Of a stretch of DNA of 6,608 nt, positions 1 through 5,861 are shown in pieces. Position numbers and translations under genes: made by a program. The notes beneath the pieces were generated by a model. It was not told the origin of the DNA, did not search any database, and worked only from the letters and a program-made list of their open reading frames with translations. The DNA comes from Cellvibrionales bacterium UBA2511 (lineage in GTDB: Bacteria > Pseudomonadota > Gammaproteobacteria > Pseudomonadales > Porticoccaceae), in NCBI GenBank assembly GCA_002341315.1, contig DDNV01000036.1:12693-19300 (forward strand), read 5' to 3'. How positions within the stretch are numbered: the first letter of the stretch is position 1; each line of letters opens with the position of its first letter.

Positions 1-1766
1 CTGGCGATATCCAGCACAAAGTGTAACGTTGGACCATCGGCATCCACCAGGCACAAATTGGCGGCAATATTTTGCAACAAACCAGCCACCTGAAGTCCCT
101 GGTAAATTTCAATCCAGCGGTCCGGTACCGCCTCAGCCAACGGCACCGGGTTCACGGCTATTAAAGGATTCGCGCGTTCAGCAACCTCAGGCACCACCTC
201 TTCCTTCTGCACCGCCGACGTCAAATCACAAGTTACCCCTGACTGCTCGCTCGATACGGCCTCCGTTTTATTCTCAACAGTGTTGCTCTCAACAGCCGTC
301 TGATATCGGGCCTGACGGGAAAATGAGGCCAGCGTCTCCGACTCAACCCAAGGCGCCGGCTCAATGGACGTTACCGCCATATCATCTCCAGTTGATGGCT
401 TGGGAGTGATATCCAGTGGTGCCGGGTTAACCGACAGCGTTTCCGACACCTCATCGGCAATGGCGGAAACCACCTCCATCTCGGGGACCGATTCAACTGA
501 TGATCGATCCAGAGCCGGCTTGAATGTTTCTAGAGAATCCGCCCGCACAGTTGCTGACAGCGTGCTGTCGCGATCACTGGATAGGGACTTTTTTGGCGAC
601 TCCTCCGCCCCCTCTGCGGTCGGAGGGACGGACACAGCAGGGTCACCCGCTTGTACCGGGGGGGGTTGTACAGCACTGTCTGCCACCGGCTGAAATGCCA
701 GCATTCTCAGCAGAGCCATTTCAAAGCCGATTCGGGGTTCCGGTGCCAGTGGCAGATCCCGTCGCCCCAACAGGGCTATCTGGTAAAACAACTGAACATC
801 TTCGGGACTGAGTGCTTTTGCCAACTCGCGCACCAATGGGTCATCACCATGTCGATTGTCCAGTGCATCGGGAACGGTTTGCGCGATGGCAACCCGGTGC
901 CAGACTGAAAGCAGATCGGCCAATGCGGCACCAAAATCCGGAGCATGCTCCGCCATACGCCCTACCACCGCCAGGACATCCACCGCATCCCGGTTAGCCA
1001 GCGCTCTGGCAATATCGGCGATGGCCCCAAGGTCAATGGCACCAAGCATGTCATAGACTTCCGCCTCGGTGATTTTGCCACCACCGTGAGCAATGGCCTG
1101 ATCAGTTAGACTCAGGGCGTCGCGCATACTGCCGTCGGCAGAGCGGGCCAGAGCCCAGAGACCGGCCTCTTCGCAAGGGACCTTTTCCTCACCCAATACA
1201 AACTGCAGATGCTCCACAATTCGTTCAGGACTCAGGTGTTTGAGGTTGAATTGCAGGCAGCGCGACAGAATTGTCACCGGCAGTTTTTGCGGATCCGTGG
1301 TGGCCAGCAAAAATTTCACGTGAGGTGGTGGTTCTTCAAGGGTTTTCAGCAGTGCGTTAAAGCTGTGACCCGAGAGCATATGCACCTCGTCGATCAGGTA
1401 GACTTTAAAGCGCCCCGCCGTCGGTGCGTATTGAACGTTGTCCAGCAGCTCCCGGGTGTCCTCGACCTTGGTACGGGAAGCCGCATCCACTTCTATCAGA
1501 TCAACGAATCGATTCTCTGCGATCGACACACAGGCACTGCATGTACCACAGGGCTTAGAGCTGATGCCCGTATCACAATTGAGGCATTTGGCCAGAATAC
1601 GGGCAATAGTGGTTTTCCCCACACCCCGGGTACCGGTAAACAGATAGGCATGGTGCAGCCGGTTGTTATCGAGGGCATTGATCAGGGCCCGCAACACATG
1701 CTCCTGCCCAACCATCTCGCTAAAATTGCGAGGGCGCCACTTGCGGGCCAGAACCTGATAACTCAT
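1..1766 (-). CDS. dnaX: DNA polymerase III subunit gamma/tau (C-terminus beyond window)
   Basis: Clamp-loader ATPase subunit of the DNA polymerase III holoenzyme. The full-length tau form also binds the polymerase alpha subunit and DnaB helicase. The protein starts MSYQVLARKWRP, as in E. coli DnaX. Walker A is GTRGVGKTT at about residues 45-53. Four cysteines in CLNC...CGTCSAC (about 61-79) include the zinc-binding set. Walker B is the DEVH motif near 126-129, sensor I is LLATTDPQKLP near 154-164, and the SRC arginine finger lies near 170. Clamp-loader domains II and III run to about 360. A Pro/Ser/Glu/Val-rich linker of low conservation follows to about 545, then the start of the C-terminal alpha-binding domain. 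The open frame runs off the left edge after 588 codons. The ATG at 1766 has an AAGGCGG ribosome site 10 bases upstream. It follows ttcA by 70 bases with no visible terminator, so co-transcription is likely. An internal frameshift signal is listed separately. Confidence 0.97.
   Translation of the reverse strand, partial: MSYQVLARKWRPRNFSEMVGQEHVLRALINALDNNRLHHAYLFTGTRGVGKTTIARILAKCLNCDTGISSKPCGTCSACVSIAENRFVDLIEVDAASRTKVEDTRELLDNVQYAPTAGRFKVYLIDEVHMLSGHSFNALLKTLEEPPPHVKFLLATTDPQKLPVTILSRCLQFNLKHLSPERIVEHLQFVLGEEKVPCEEAGLWALARSADGSMRDALSLTDQAIAHGGGKITEAEVYDMLGAIDLGAIADIARALANRDAVDVLAVVGRMAEHAPDFGAALADLLSVWHRVAIAQTVPDALDNRHGDDPLVRELAKALSPEDVQLFYQIALLGRRDLPLAPEPRIGFEMALLRMLAFQPVADSAVQPPPVQAGDPAVSVPPTAEGAEESPKKSLSSDRDSTLSATVRADSLETFKPALDRSSVESVPEMEVVSAIADEVSETLSVNPAPLDITPKPSTGDDMAVTSIEPAPWVESETLASFSRQARYQTAVESNTVENKTEAVSSEQSGVTCDLTSAVQKEEVVPEVAERANPLIAVNPVPLAEAVPDRWIEIYQGLQVAGLLQNIAANLCLVDADGPTLHFVLDIA
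548..615 (-). promoter_or_regulatory. dnaX: Predicted programmed -1 ribosomal frameshift site in dnaX (gamma subunit)
   Basis: On the minus strand six A's followed by G (594-588) form the heptamer A AAA AAG. Counting from the ATG at 1766, the zero frame reads CCA AAA AAG, so the heptamer sits in the correct X XXY YYZ phase at codons 391-393. After a -1 slip the ribosome would read GTC CCT ATC CAG TGA, ending at 574 and giving a gamma protein of about 397 residues. A purine run (615-600) containing GGAGGAG ends five bases before the heptamer and could act as the stimulatory Shine-Dalgarno-like element. Downstream, CAGT (579-576) can pair with ACTG (551-548), enclosing a GACAG/CTGTC hairpin (569-556); the outer stem begins 8 bases after the heptamer. 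The same heptamer and layout are known from E. coli dnaX. Use in this organism is inferred, not shown. Confidence 0.82.
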
Positions 1767-1836
1767 GGGGCAGTATCCGCCTTGCTGAAAGGAATGATTA
1801 TAGGGTGATCACTCCGGCACCGAAAGCCGTAGCGCA

Positions 1837-2703
1837 TCAGGCGGGCTCGCGGACAGCATCGCTGTCGGCATCCCAGAGATTGACCGCCCCGATGCGCGGC
1901 GACCGATCCAGCTTTAAATCCGCGAAATCAAACAGGGAGACATCGGCCAGCTGTGATGGCTCAACGGACTGAATGGCACTAAAAATCGTTTCCAGACGTC
2001 CGGGATGCTCTTTCTCCCAAGTTTGCAACATGTCCTTGATGACCTTGCGCTGCAAGCCATCCTGAGAACCGCACAGATTACAGGGAATAATCGGGAACTG
2101 CTTGGCTATGGCATAGCGCTCCAGGTCGCTTTCCTTGCAGTAGGCAAGTGGGCGTATCACCATATTCTGCTTGTCATCGCTGAGTAGTTTTGGCGGCATG
2201 GACTTCAGTTTTCCACCGTAGAACATATTCAGAAACAGGGTTTCAATCATGTCATCGCGATGGTGGCCAAGGGCAATCCTGGTGGCACCGATCTGCTCGG
2301 CAAAGCCGTACAAGGTCCCCCGCCGTAAACGCGAACAAAGACTGCAGTAGGTCTTGCCCTCAGGAATCAACTCGGTGACAACACTGTAGGTGTCCTTTTC
2401 CAGAATATGAAAGGGAACCCCCAGTTCGGTCAAATAACGGGGCAACACCTCAGGCGGAAAGCCGGGTTGTTTCTGGTCGAGATTGACGGCGACCAGCTCA
2501 AAGCTGACCGGTGCGGTTTTCTGCAGGCCGAGCAAAATATCCAGCAAACCGTAGGAATCTTTCCCGCCGGACAGGCAGACCATCACCTTGTCACCCTCTT
2601 CAATCATATTGAAGTCGGCAATGGCCTTGCCCACATTGCGGCGCAGGCGTTTTTGAAGCTTGTTGAATTCCAGTCGCTGTTTGCGAGTATCGAAATCGAT
2701 CAT
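1837..2703 (-). CDS. ttcA: tRNA 2-thiocytidine(32) synthetase TtcA
   Basis: ATP-dependent, iron-sulfur-containing enzyme that converts cytidine 32 of certain tRNAs to 2-thiocytidine in the cytoplasm. The 288-residue protein is of normal family length. It has the PP-loop ATP-binding motif SGGKDS at residues 45-50, the CSLC pair at 120-123 and the CNLCGSQ motif at 208-214; the family uses cysteines from these two motifs to hold its 4Fe-4S cluster. The GHHRDD motif at 146-151 is also typical of the TtcA/TtuA group. The ATG at 2703 gives the usual N-terminus ([20 protein letters not shown]); the ribosome site before it is weak. It lies 85 bases after the dUTPase-like gene and 70 bases before dnaX, all on one strand. 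The last 30 or so residues are variable in the family. Nothing looks broken. Confidence 0.96.
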   Translation of the reverse strand: MIDFDTRKQRLEFNKLQKRLRRNVGKAIADFNMIEEGDKVMVCLSGGKDSYGLLDILLGLQKTAPVSFELVAVNLDQKQPGFPPEVLPRYLTELGVPFHILEKDTYSVVTELIPEGKTYCSLCSRLRRGTLYGFAEQIGATRIALGHHRDDMIETLFLNMFYGGKLKSMPPKLLSDDKQNMVIRPLAYCKESDLERYAIAKQFPIIPCNLCGSQDGLQRKVIKDMLQTWEKEHPGRLETIFSAIQSVEPSQLADVSLFDFADLKLDRSPRIGAVNLWDADSDAVREPA

Positions 2704-2754
2704 GATTGTCTTGTAACAGTTTTTTGGGTTGTGGAACCACTCAGAGAAGAGGCC

Positions 2755-2783
2755 ATTCTATCGGTTTTAGCACAGACGCCCAA
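2755..2783 (-). promoter_or_regulatory. Possible sigma-70 promoter for ttcA(-dnaX)
   Basis: On the minus strand TTGGGC (2783-2778) and TAGAAT (2760-2755) are separated by exactly 17 bases. The -10 matches the consensus at five of six positions and the -35 at three. It lies in the 85-base gap before ttcA, placing a transcript start some 45 bases before the ATG. No terminator is visible in the gap, so read-through from the genes upstream would also be possible. The call rests on sequence match alone. Confidence 0.35.
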
Positions 2784-2788
2784 ACGGG

Positions 2789-3409
2789 TCAGGCGCTGTC
2801 GGCATAGCGATTCTGCAGGGCCTGATAGAGATCATCCTTGAACTCAGGGCAACGATGATCAAGTTCTGCAACCGCTTCCACCAGGTGTTCATTATCTTCC
2901 TTGCTGCCCCACTGCTTGCGGTAGCTGCCGTCCTGGTAGCCGTGGTCCTGGCGAAAAAAGTTCAGCACATTTTTACCGACATAGCGTGTGTAGAGCTCAT
3001 CAAAACTCAACCCCACCCCCGCCATCAAGGCACCGAACCCGGCCACATCAAACTTTTTGGTTTGCAGGGTGCTCAGGGTAAATGCCTCGAGGTCTTCACG
3101 AAAATCACCGGAAGGCTTGGCATTCGCCAACTGCTGCTCCACCAACAGGGCTATATCTCCATGATGGTTCCGGGATTCCAGCAGCAGAATACTGAGGCCG
3201 AAATGCCAGATATCCACCAGCTCCAGTTTTACCTGGTTTGCATCCGGCGTCTGTTTTTTCCACCACTTCCAACCATAGTGATCAAGCAATTCGGCACATT
3301 CCACCCATATCGCCCGATACCATGCAAAATGCTGCTCGGCCCAGTTCTCATTCACCCTGCTATTCATCGCATTCTGCAACTCCAGCATCGCCAGTATCTG
3401 TTGCTTCAT
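2789..3409 (-). CDS. dUTP diphosphatase, dimeric all-alpha (dUTPase_2) family
   Basis: Predicted Mg-dependent pyrophosphatase that hydrolyses dUTP (possibly also dCTP or other nucleotides) to the monophosphate, limiting uracil in DNA. The 206-residue protein belongs to the dimeric, all-alpha NTP-pyrophosphatase group, not the trimeric Dut group. The metal-binding pairs are visible as E37-x-x-E40 in WVECAELLDHYGWKWWKK and E63-x-x-D66 in ELVDIWHF. The C-terminal half carries the family signature GYQDGSYRKQWGSKEDN. I chose the ATG at 3409 because GGAG sits five bases upstream and the protein then starts MKQQILAMLELQ, as is usual. An in-frame ATG at 3442, directly abutting the stop of the preceding gene, would add 11 residues (MPASPNRDGVL) and has no comparable ribosome site. 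It is likely co-transcribed with the metallo-hydrolase upstream. The family is confident; the exact substrate is inferred. Confidence 0.9.
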   Translation of the reverse strand: MKQQILAMLELQNAMNSRVNENWAEQHFAWYRAIWVECAELLDHYGWKWWKKQTPDANQVKLELVDIWHFGLSILLLESRNHHGDIALLVEQQLANAKPSGDFREDLEAFTLSTLQTKKFDVAGFGALMAGVGLSFDELYTRYVGKNVLNFFRQDHGYQDGSYRKQWGSKEDNEHLVEAVAELDHRCPEFKDDLYQALQNRYADSA

Positions 3410-3442
3410 AAGCACTCCGTCTCTGTTGGGGGAAGCGGGCAT

Positions 3443-4084
3443 TCAGACCCGCACGAACCTGTTGTGATACTTCTCATCACCAATCGTGGTACCCGGCCCA
3501 TGGCCGGTGACCACAGCCACATTGTCATCCAGAGTATAGAGCCGCTCGCGAATGGACTTGACGATCTGACCGTGATTGCCACCGGGCAAATCGGTGCGGC
3601 CGATACCACTGCGAAACAGGGTATCTCCGGCGATCAACAGATCGGCCGGCTCGAACCAGAAACTGGTAGAACCCGGTGTGTGCCCCGGCGTATGCATTGC
3701 CACCCCGCCACAACATCCCAGATCATGGTCATCTTCAAAATAATGGTCCGGATCGGGCAGAGTCACCAGGGGTACGCCAAACATGGCACATTGTTCCGCG
3801 ACACCACGCCACAGAAACATGTCCTGACGGTGCAGATAAATGGGTGCACCAGTGGCCGTTTTGATCTCTCCAGCGGCGAGGATATGATCCAGATGCGCGT
3901 GAGTATGAATAATTGCCACAACCACCAACTGCAGTTCTGCCAGAATGGCCTGAATATCTGCGGCATTGCCACCGGGATCAATCACCAGCGCCCGACGGGT
4001 GGTCGGGTCGCCTATAACCGTGCAGTTACACTGCAACGGCCCCACCGGAAAGGTTCGAACGATATAGGGTGTCGCTTGGCTCAT
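3443..4084 (-). CDS. Metallo-beta-lactamase-fold hydrolase, glyoxalase II-like (YcbL/GloC type)
   Basis: Cytoplasmic metal-dependent thioester hydrolase. Relatives such as E. coli YcbL (GloC) cleave S-lactoylglutathione in methylglyoxal detoxification. The 213-residue length fits this short class, which lacks the C-terminal substrate domain of classical GloB. Metal ligands are all visible: HTHAHLDH at 60-67 (H62, H64, D66, H67), H135 in TPGHTPGS, D154 in GDTLF, and H195 in GHGPGTTIG near the C-terminus. GRTDLPGGN at 162-170 is also typical. The ATG at 4084 gives MSQATPYIVRTFPVGPLQCNC; the ribosome site is weak (GAAG about 12 bases upstream). The stop is followed at once by a possible ATG of the dUTPase-like gene, so the two very probably share a transcript. 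This gene is the first of the four-gene minus-strand run. The true substrate cannot be read from sequence. Confidence 0.93.
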   Translation of the reverse strand: MSQATPYIVRTFPVGPLQCNCTVIGDPTTRRALVIDPGGNAADIQAILAELQLVVVAIIHTHAHLDHILAAGEIKTATGAPIYLHRQDMFLWRGVAEQCAMFGVPLVTLPDPDHYFEDDHDLGCCGGVAMHTPGHTPGSTSFWFEPADLLIAGDTLFRSGIGRTDLPGGNHGQIVKSIRERLYTLDDNVAVVTGHGPGTTIGDEKYHNRFVRV

Positions 4085-4160
4085 AACAGGCTGGCTTCAT
4101 CAATCGCAAACCCGGCATCTTAGCATAGTTGGCGCTATTCATTGAGAACACGGGGATCCT

Positions 4161-4179
4161 AAAAAAACGAGCCCCCTCG
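4161..4179 (-). terminator. Weak Rho-independent terminator, minus strand
   Basis: On the minus strand CGAG (4179-4176), a GGGG loop, CTCG (4171-4168) and then seven T's (4167-4161). The stem is only four pairs, so strength is doubtful. It faces transcription from the right and lies just before the promoter region of the metallo-hydrolase gene. That implies a minus-strand transcript arising between about 4180 and 4484. It begins 16 bases after the TGA at 4196-4198 that closes the cryptic frame described in this gap. Confidence 0.45.
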
Positions 4180-4195
4180 GACACCTGCCCGGTCT

Positions 4196-4429
4196 TCATT
4201 GATCCAGATAGCCATCCCTCGCGTAATATTTATCGACGAAAAGTTCCTGCACCAGCTGCGATGAAAATTGCCCTGTTCAGGAACCATCGATAACTGGAGT
4301 ACTCATAGTTGCCAATGCGTCGATAACAACCGTGCTTAATCGCACGACTAGCAGAACGACTATAAAGACCAGACTGAAACGTTTTACAGCAATAAACAGG
4401 TTGAAATGCATGGGCAAAAGCGCAAGCAT
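4196..4429 (-). pseudogene. Cryptic minus-strand frame: hydrophobic microprotein or decayed gene
   Basis: This lies in the 400-base gap 4085-4484, which holds no confident gene. Starting at the ATG at 4429, one frame encodes 50 residues (MLALLPMHFNLFIAVKR...) with a strongly hydrophobic segment at about 18-40 (FSLVFIVVLLVV, then VVIDALA), up to a TGA at 4279-4277. The same frame continues past that TGA for 26 codons, including QLVQELFVDKYYARDGYLDQ, which looks like ordinary coding sequence, and stops at 4196. The weak terminator follows 16 bases later. The whole could be a 77-residue gene broken by one nonsense change, a real 50-residue membrane microprotein, or chance. The ribosome site is poor and I recognise no family. 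A competing 75-codon frame (4230-4457) reads as unnatural Cys/Tyr/Arg-rich protein. Apart from the terminator and the promoter region of the genes on either side, I see nothing else in 4085-4484. Confidence 0.25.
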
Positions 4430-4484
4430 ACCGACCAACAAAAAATAAACGCGTCAAGTACTCATTAATACCATGGAGTCACAC

Positions 4485-5090
4485 ATGAAAATAATTCCAC
4501 AGATCCTTGCCCTGTTGGCACTGGCTTCCCTGCAGGTACACGCCGGTTCAAACACTGAACCTGTCTCCCAGGAATCCTCCAAAGAAGCCAAAATCAATTG
4601 GCAGTCCCCGGAGGAAATCAGCACCCTGATCGAATACAAAATGGATCCGGTGAATGGTGAAATCACCTACGGACCGAACTTTGCCCTCTCGGAAAAAAAG
4701 CTGTCCGAGAATTTTTCCGAGATCTATCTGGTGCGCGCTGTAGACCTTGAAGGTGAAGACCAGTACGTTCTCTACGTCACAGCTCAGTACAATGATGAAG
4801 GCTGGCGCTCCTATAACAAGGCGACCACCAAGGATGGCGAGCTTCGCCTGGTACCCATGTCCAAAGATGAAAATGTCTGCGAGGCAGTCAATTGCCGCTA
4901 CGAAGAGCGAATCGCCCTGCCGATCTCATTTATCAATTTCTTTGACAGCGCCAATATGGGAATGGATCTCACGATCACAGGCAATCGCACTTACCAGATC
5001 AAACTGCCCAGCAGCTACTTCAAGGCAATCCTGAATGCCGCGCCCGATGACGAGGTCTATGAAAATCTCCCGAAAGGCCAAAAAATCTGA
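4485..5090 (+). CDS. Exported hypothetical protein
   Basis: Function not recognised. The 201-residue product starts MKIIPQILALLALASLQVHA, a clear Sec signal peptide with a VHA cleavage site after residue 20 and no lipobox cysteine, so it is probably periplasmic or secreted. The mature part is rich in acidic residues, Tyr and Asn. It contains alternating patterns suggestive of beta strands (for example EIYLVRAVDLEGEDQYVLYV) and two cysteines five residues apart (CEAVNC), which could form a disulfide. I chose the ATG at 4485 because GGAG lies six bases upstream and the signal peptide then begins cleanly. An in-frame ATG at 4473 would add only MESH and would overlap that ribosome site. It appears monocistronic: a strong terminator follows 21 bases after the stop and the next gene is convergent. 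Confidence 0.85.
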   Translation: MKIIPQILALLALASLQVHAGSNTEPVSQESSKEAKINWQSPEEISTLIEYKMDPVNGEITYGPNFALSEKKLSENFSEIYLVRAVDLEGEDQYVLYVTAQYNDEGWRSYNKATTKDGELRLVPMSKDENVCEAVNCRYEERIALPISFINFFDSANMGMDLTITGNRTYQIKLPSSYFKAILNAAPDDEVYENLPKGQKI

Positions 5091-5110
5091 TGTAATACTG
5101 ACTCAAATAC

Positions 5111-5143
5111 CATAAAAAAGGGGCGTGCAGCCCCTTTTTTATG
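5111..5143. terminator. Strong bidirectional Rho-independent terminator
   Basis: A perfect 14-bp inverted repeat (5111-5124 with 5130-5143) around the loop GTGCA. It has a GGGGC/GCCCC core flanked by six A's on the left and six T's on the right, so each strand reads a GC hairpin followed by a U run. It lies between the stop of the exported-protein gene (5090) and the stop of the convergent small membrane-protein gene (5165), and should end both transcripts. Confidence 0.93.
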
Positions 5144-5164
5144 CCTATTGCTGTTTGAATGAGG

Positions 5165-5443
5165 CTACCTGCTTCCCCAGATTTTCACCACGGCCCCATC
5201 GCTGCCCAGCAGGGCAACCACAAGACAGACCGTGCCGGCCATCAAAAAACCTATGACAGGAATCAGCCCACCCATGACTGCTACTGTAATCACAAAATAG
5301 AGGGATATACCGGTCAGCACCAAAAAAAGAACGCCCACTAAAAGCAGAATTTTACGATTCAGTGGACGGTAGCCCTGTGCAGGCGCATTGCGCTCGAAAA
5401 TACGCAGGACAGGCCAGAAGATTTTGCGAAATACCGTTTTCAT
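5165..5443 (-). CDS. Small hypothetical membrane protein with two predicted helices
   Basis: Function not recognised. The 92-residue protein starts MKTVFRKIFWPVLRIFERNA. This N-terminal part is basic and amphipathic and likely faces the cytoplasm. Two hydrophobic segments follow at about residues 31-53 (ILLLVGVLFLVLTGISLYFVI) split by a very short turn from about 55-79 (GGLIPVIGFLMAGTVCLVVALLG), predicting a hairpin in the inner membrane. The end is IWGSR. The ATG at 5443 has AGG eight bases upstream. A TTG at 5473 would add ten residues without a better ribosome site, so I do not favour it. It converges on the exported-protein gene across a shared terminator. The dehydrogenase remnant lies upstream on the same strand, 115 bases away. 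Confidence 0.72.
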   Translation of the reverse strand: MKTVFRKIFWPVLRIFERNAPAQGYRPLNRKILLLVGVLFLVLTGISLYFVITVAVMGGLIPVIGFLMAGTVCLVVALLGSDGAVVKIWGSR

Positions 5444-5558
5444 AAAAACAACCTGTTCAGAGTGTGATAACAACTTTTCAGTTTTGGCTGACCACTACCG
5501 TCTCTTCGACAACTAATAAAATTTTGCACTAATACGAATAGAGTTTCGTTAATTTAAA

Positions 5559-5699
5559 TCACGTGATAGCACCACCGTCTACCGGTACAGCACCGCTCAC
5601 AGAACCTGCCCCTTCACGGGTAAATTTCAGGGCAGCGGCTTCCCCCAACCCGGACATTCCACCAGTAACAATCACGCCTTTTCCAACAAAAGTCCCCAT
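5559..5699 (-). pseudogene. Internally deleted short-chain dehydrogenase/reductase remnant
   Basis: A 46-codon frame that starts MGTFVGKGVIVTGGMSGLGE and ends SVSGAVPVDGGAIT. The first part is the classical SDR beta1-loop-alpha1 nucleotide-binding unit (GKGVIVTGGMSGLGEAAAL, with the TGxxxGxG motif at about 12-19, then KFTREGA). The last part matches the usual SDR C-terminus (V-[ST]-G-A-V-L-P-V-D-G-G), apparently lacking one residue before PVDGG. A normal SDR has about 250 residues. Here the catalytic Asn, Ser and YxxxK region and the rest of the Rossmann fold are absent, with the two ends joined near residue 31-32 in frame. The product cannot be a working SDR. In-frame GTG at 5723 and TTG at 5702 are alternative starts; a TGA at 5741-5739 closes the frame upstream. 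The remnant is most simply read as the scar of a deletion within an ancestral gene. The opposite-strand frame over the same bases is a shadow. Confidence 0.8.
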
Positions 5700-5797
5700 C
5701 AATATTCTTTTCTGCGTTTTCACATCATCCGGGCATATTCATCTGGTTACCCCCTATTGACTCAGTCTACCCGCCGGCAAAGACAATTGGCAGCGCT

Positions 5798-5825
5798 GTT
5801 TACCTGGCAATCAGGTCCGTTAAAC
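5798..5825. repeat. Interrupted inverted repeat in the divergent promoter region
   Basis: ACCTG (5802-5806) and CAGGT (5812-5816) form an inverted repeat around GCAAT. Outside it GTTTA (5798-5802) and TAAAC (5821-5825) are also complementary, with a CCGT asymmetry on the right. It lies between the dehydrogenase remnant and the NfeD-family gene, directly upstream of the possible -35 of the latter. It could be an operator or a chance dyad; no regulator family is recognised. Confidence 0.25.
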
Positions 5826-5826
5826 A

Positions 5827-5855
5827 TGAACAGTGCCGATTGTCTGTTCTATACT
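5827..5855 (+). promoter_or_regulatory. Possible sigma-70 promoter for the NfeD-family gene
   Basis: TGAACA (5827-5832) and TATACT (5850-5855) are 17 bases apart, with four and five matches to the -35 and -10 consensus. Transcription from it would begin at about 5861-5863, right at the ATG at 5862, so the message would have almost no leader. This fits the lack of a good ribosome site there. The evidence is weak and based on consensus only. Confidence 0.3.
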
Positions 5856-5861
5856 GGCATC

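Noticed and set aside
29..811. Overlapping Pro/Ser-rich plus-strand frames
   Set aside because: These are shadows of the low-complexity linker of tau on the other strand.
1209..1808. Plus-strand open frame of 199 codons
   Set aside because: Antisense to the conserved ATPase domain of dnaX; no recognisable protein features.
2704..2788. Possible terminator between the dUTPase-family gene and ttcA
   Set aside because: A CCC/GGG hairpin can be drawn near 2776-2786, but the stem is very short and no T run follows.
2855..4123. Long plus-strand open frame of 422 codons
   Set aside because: It runs antisense across the dUTPase-family and metallo-hydrolase genes, both of which have complete catalytic motifs; its own translation is His/Gln/Ile-rich with no domain.
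4298..4465. Nine-base direct repeat AGTACTCAT at 4298-4306 and 4457-4465
   Set aside because: Only two short copies with no spacing pattern or flanking similarity; consistent with chance.
5563..5760. Plus-strand open frame of 65 codons over the dehydrogenase remnant
   Set aside because: The opposite strand gives clear SDR motifs, whereas this frame is Pro/Thr-rich and featureless.
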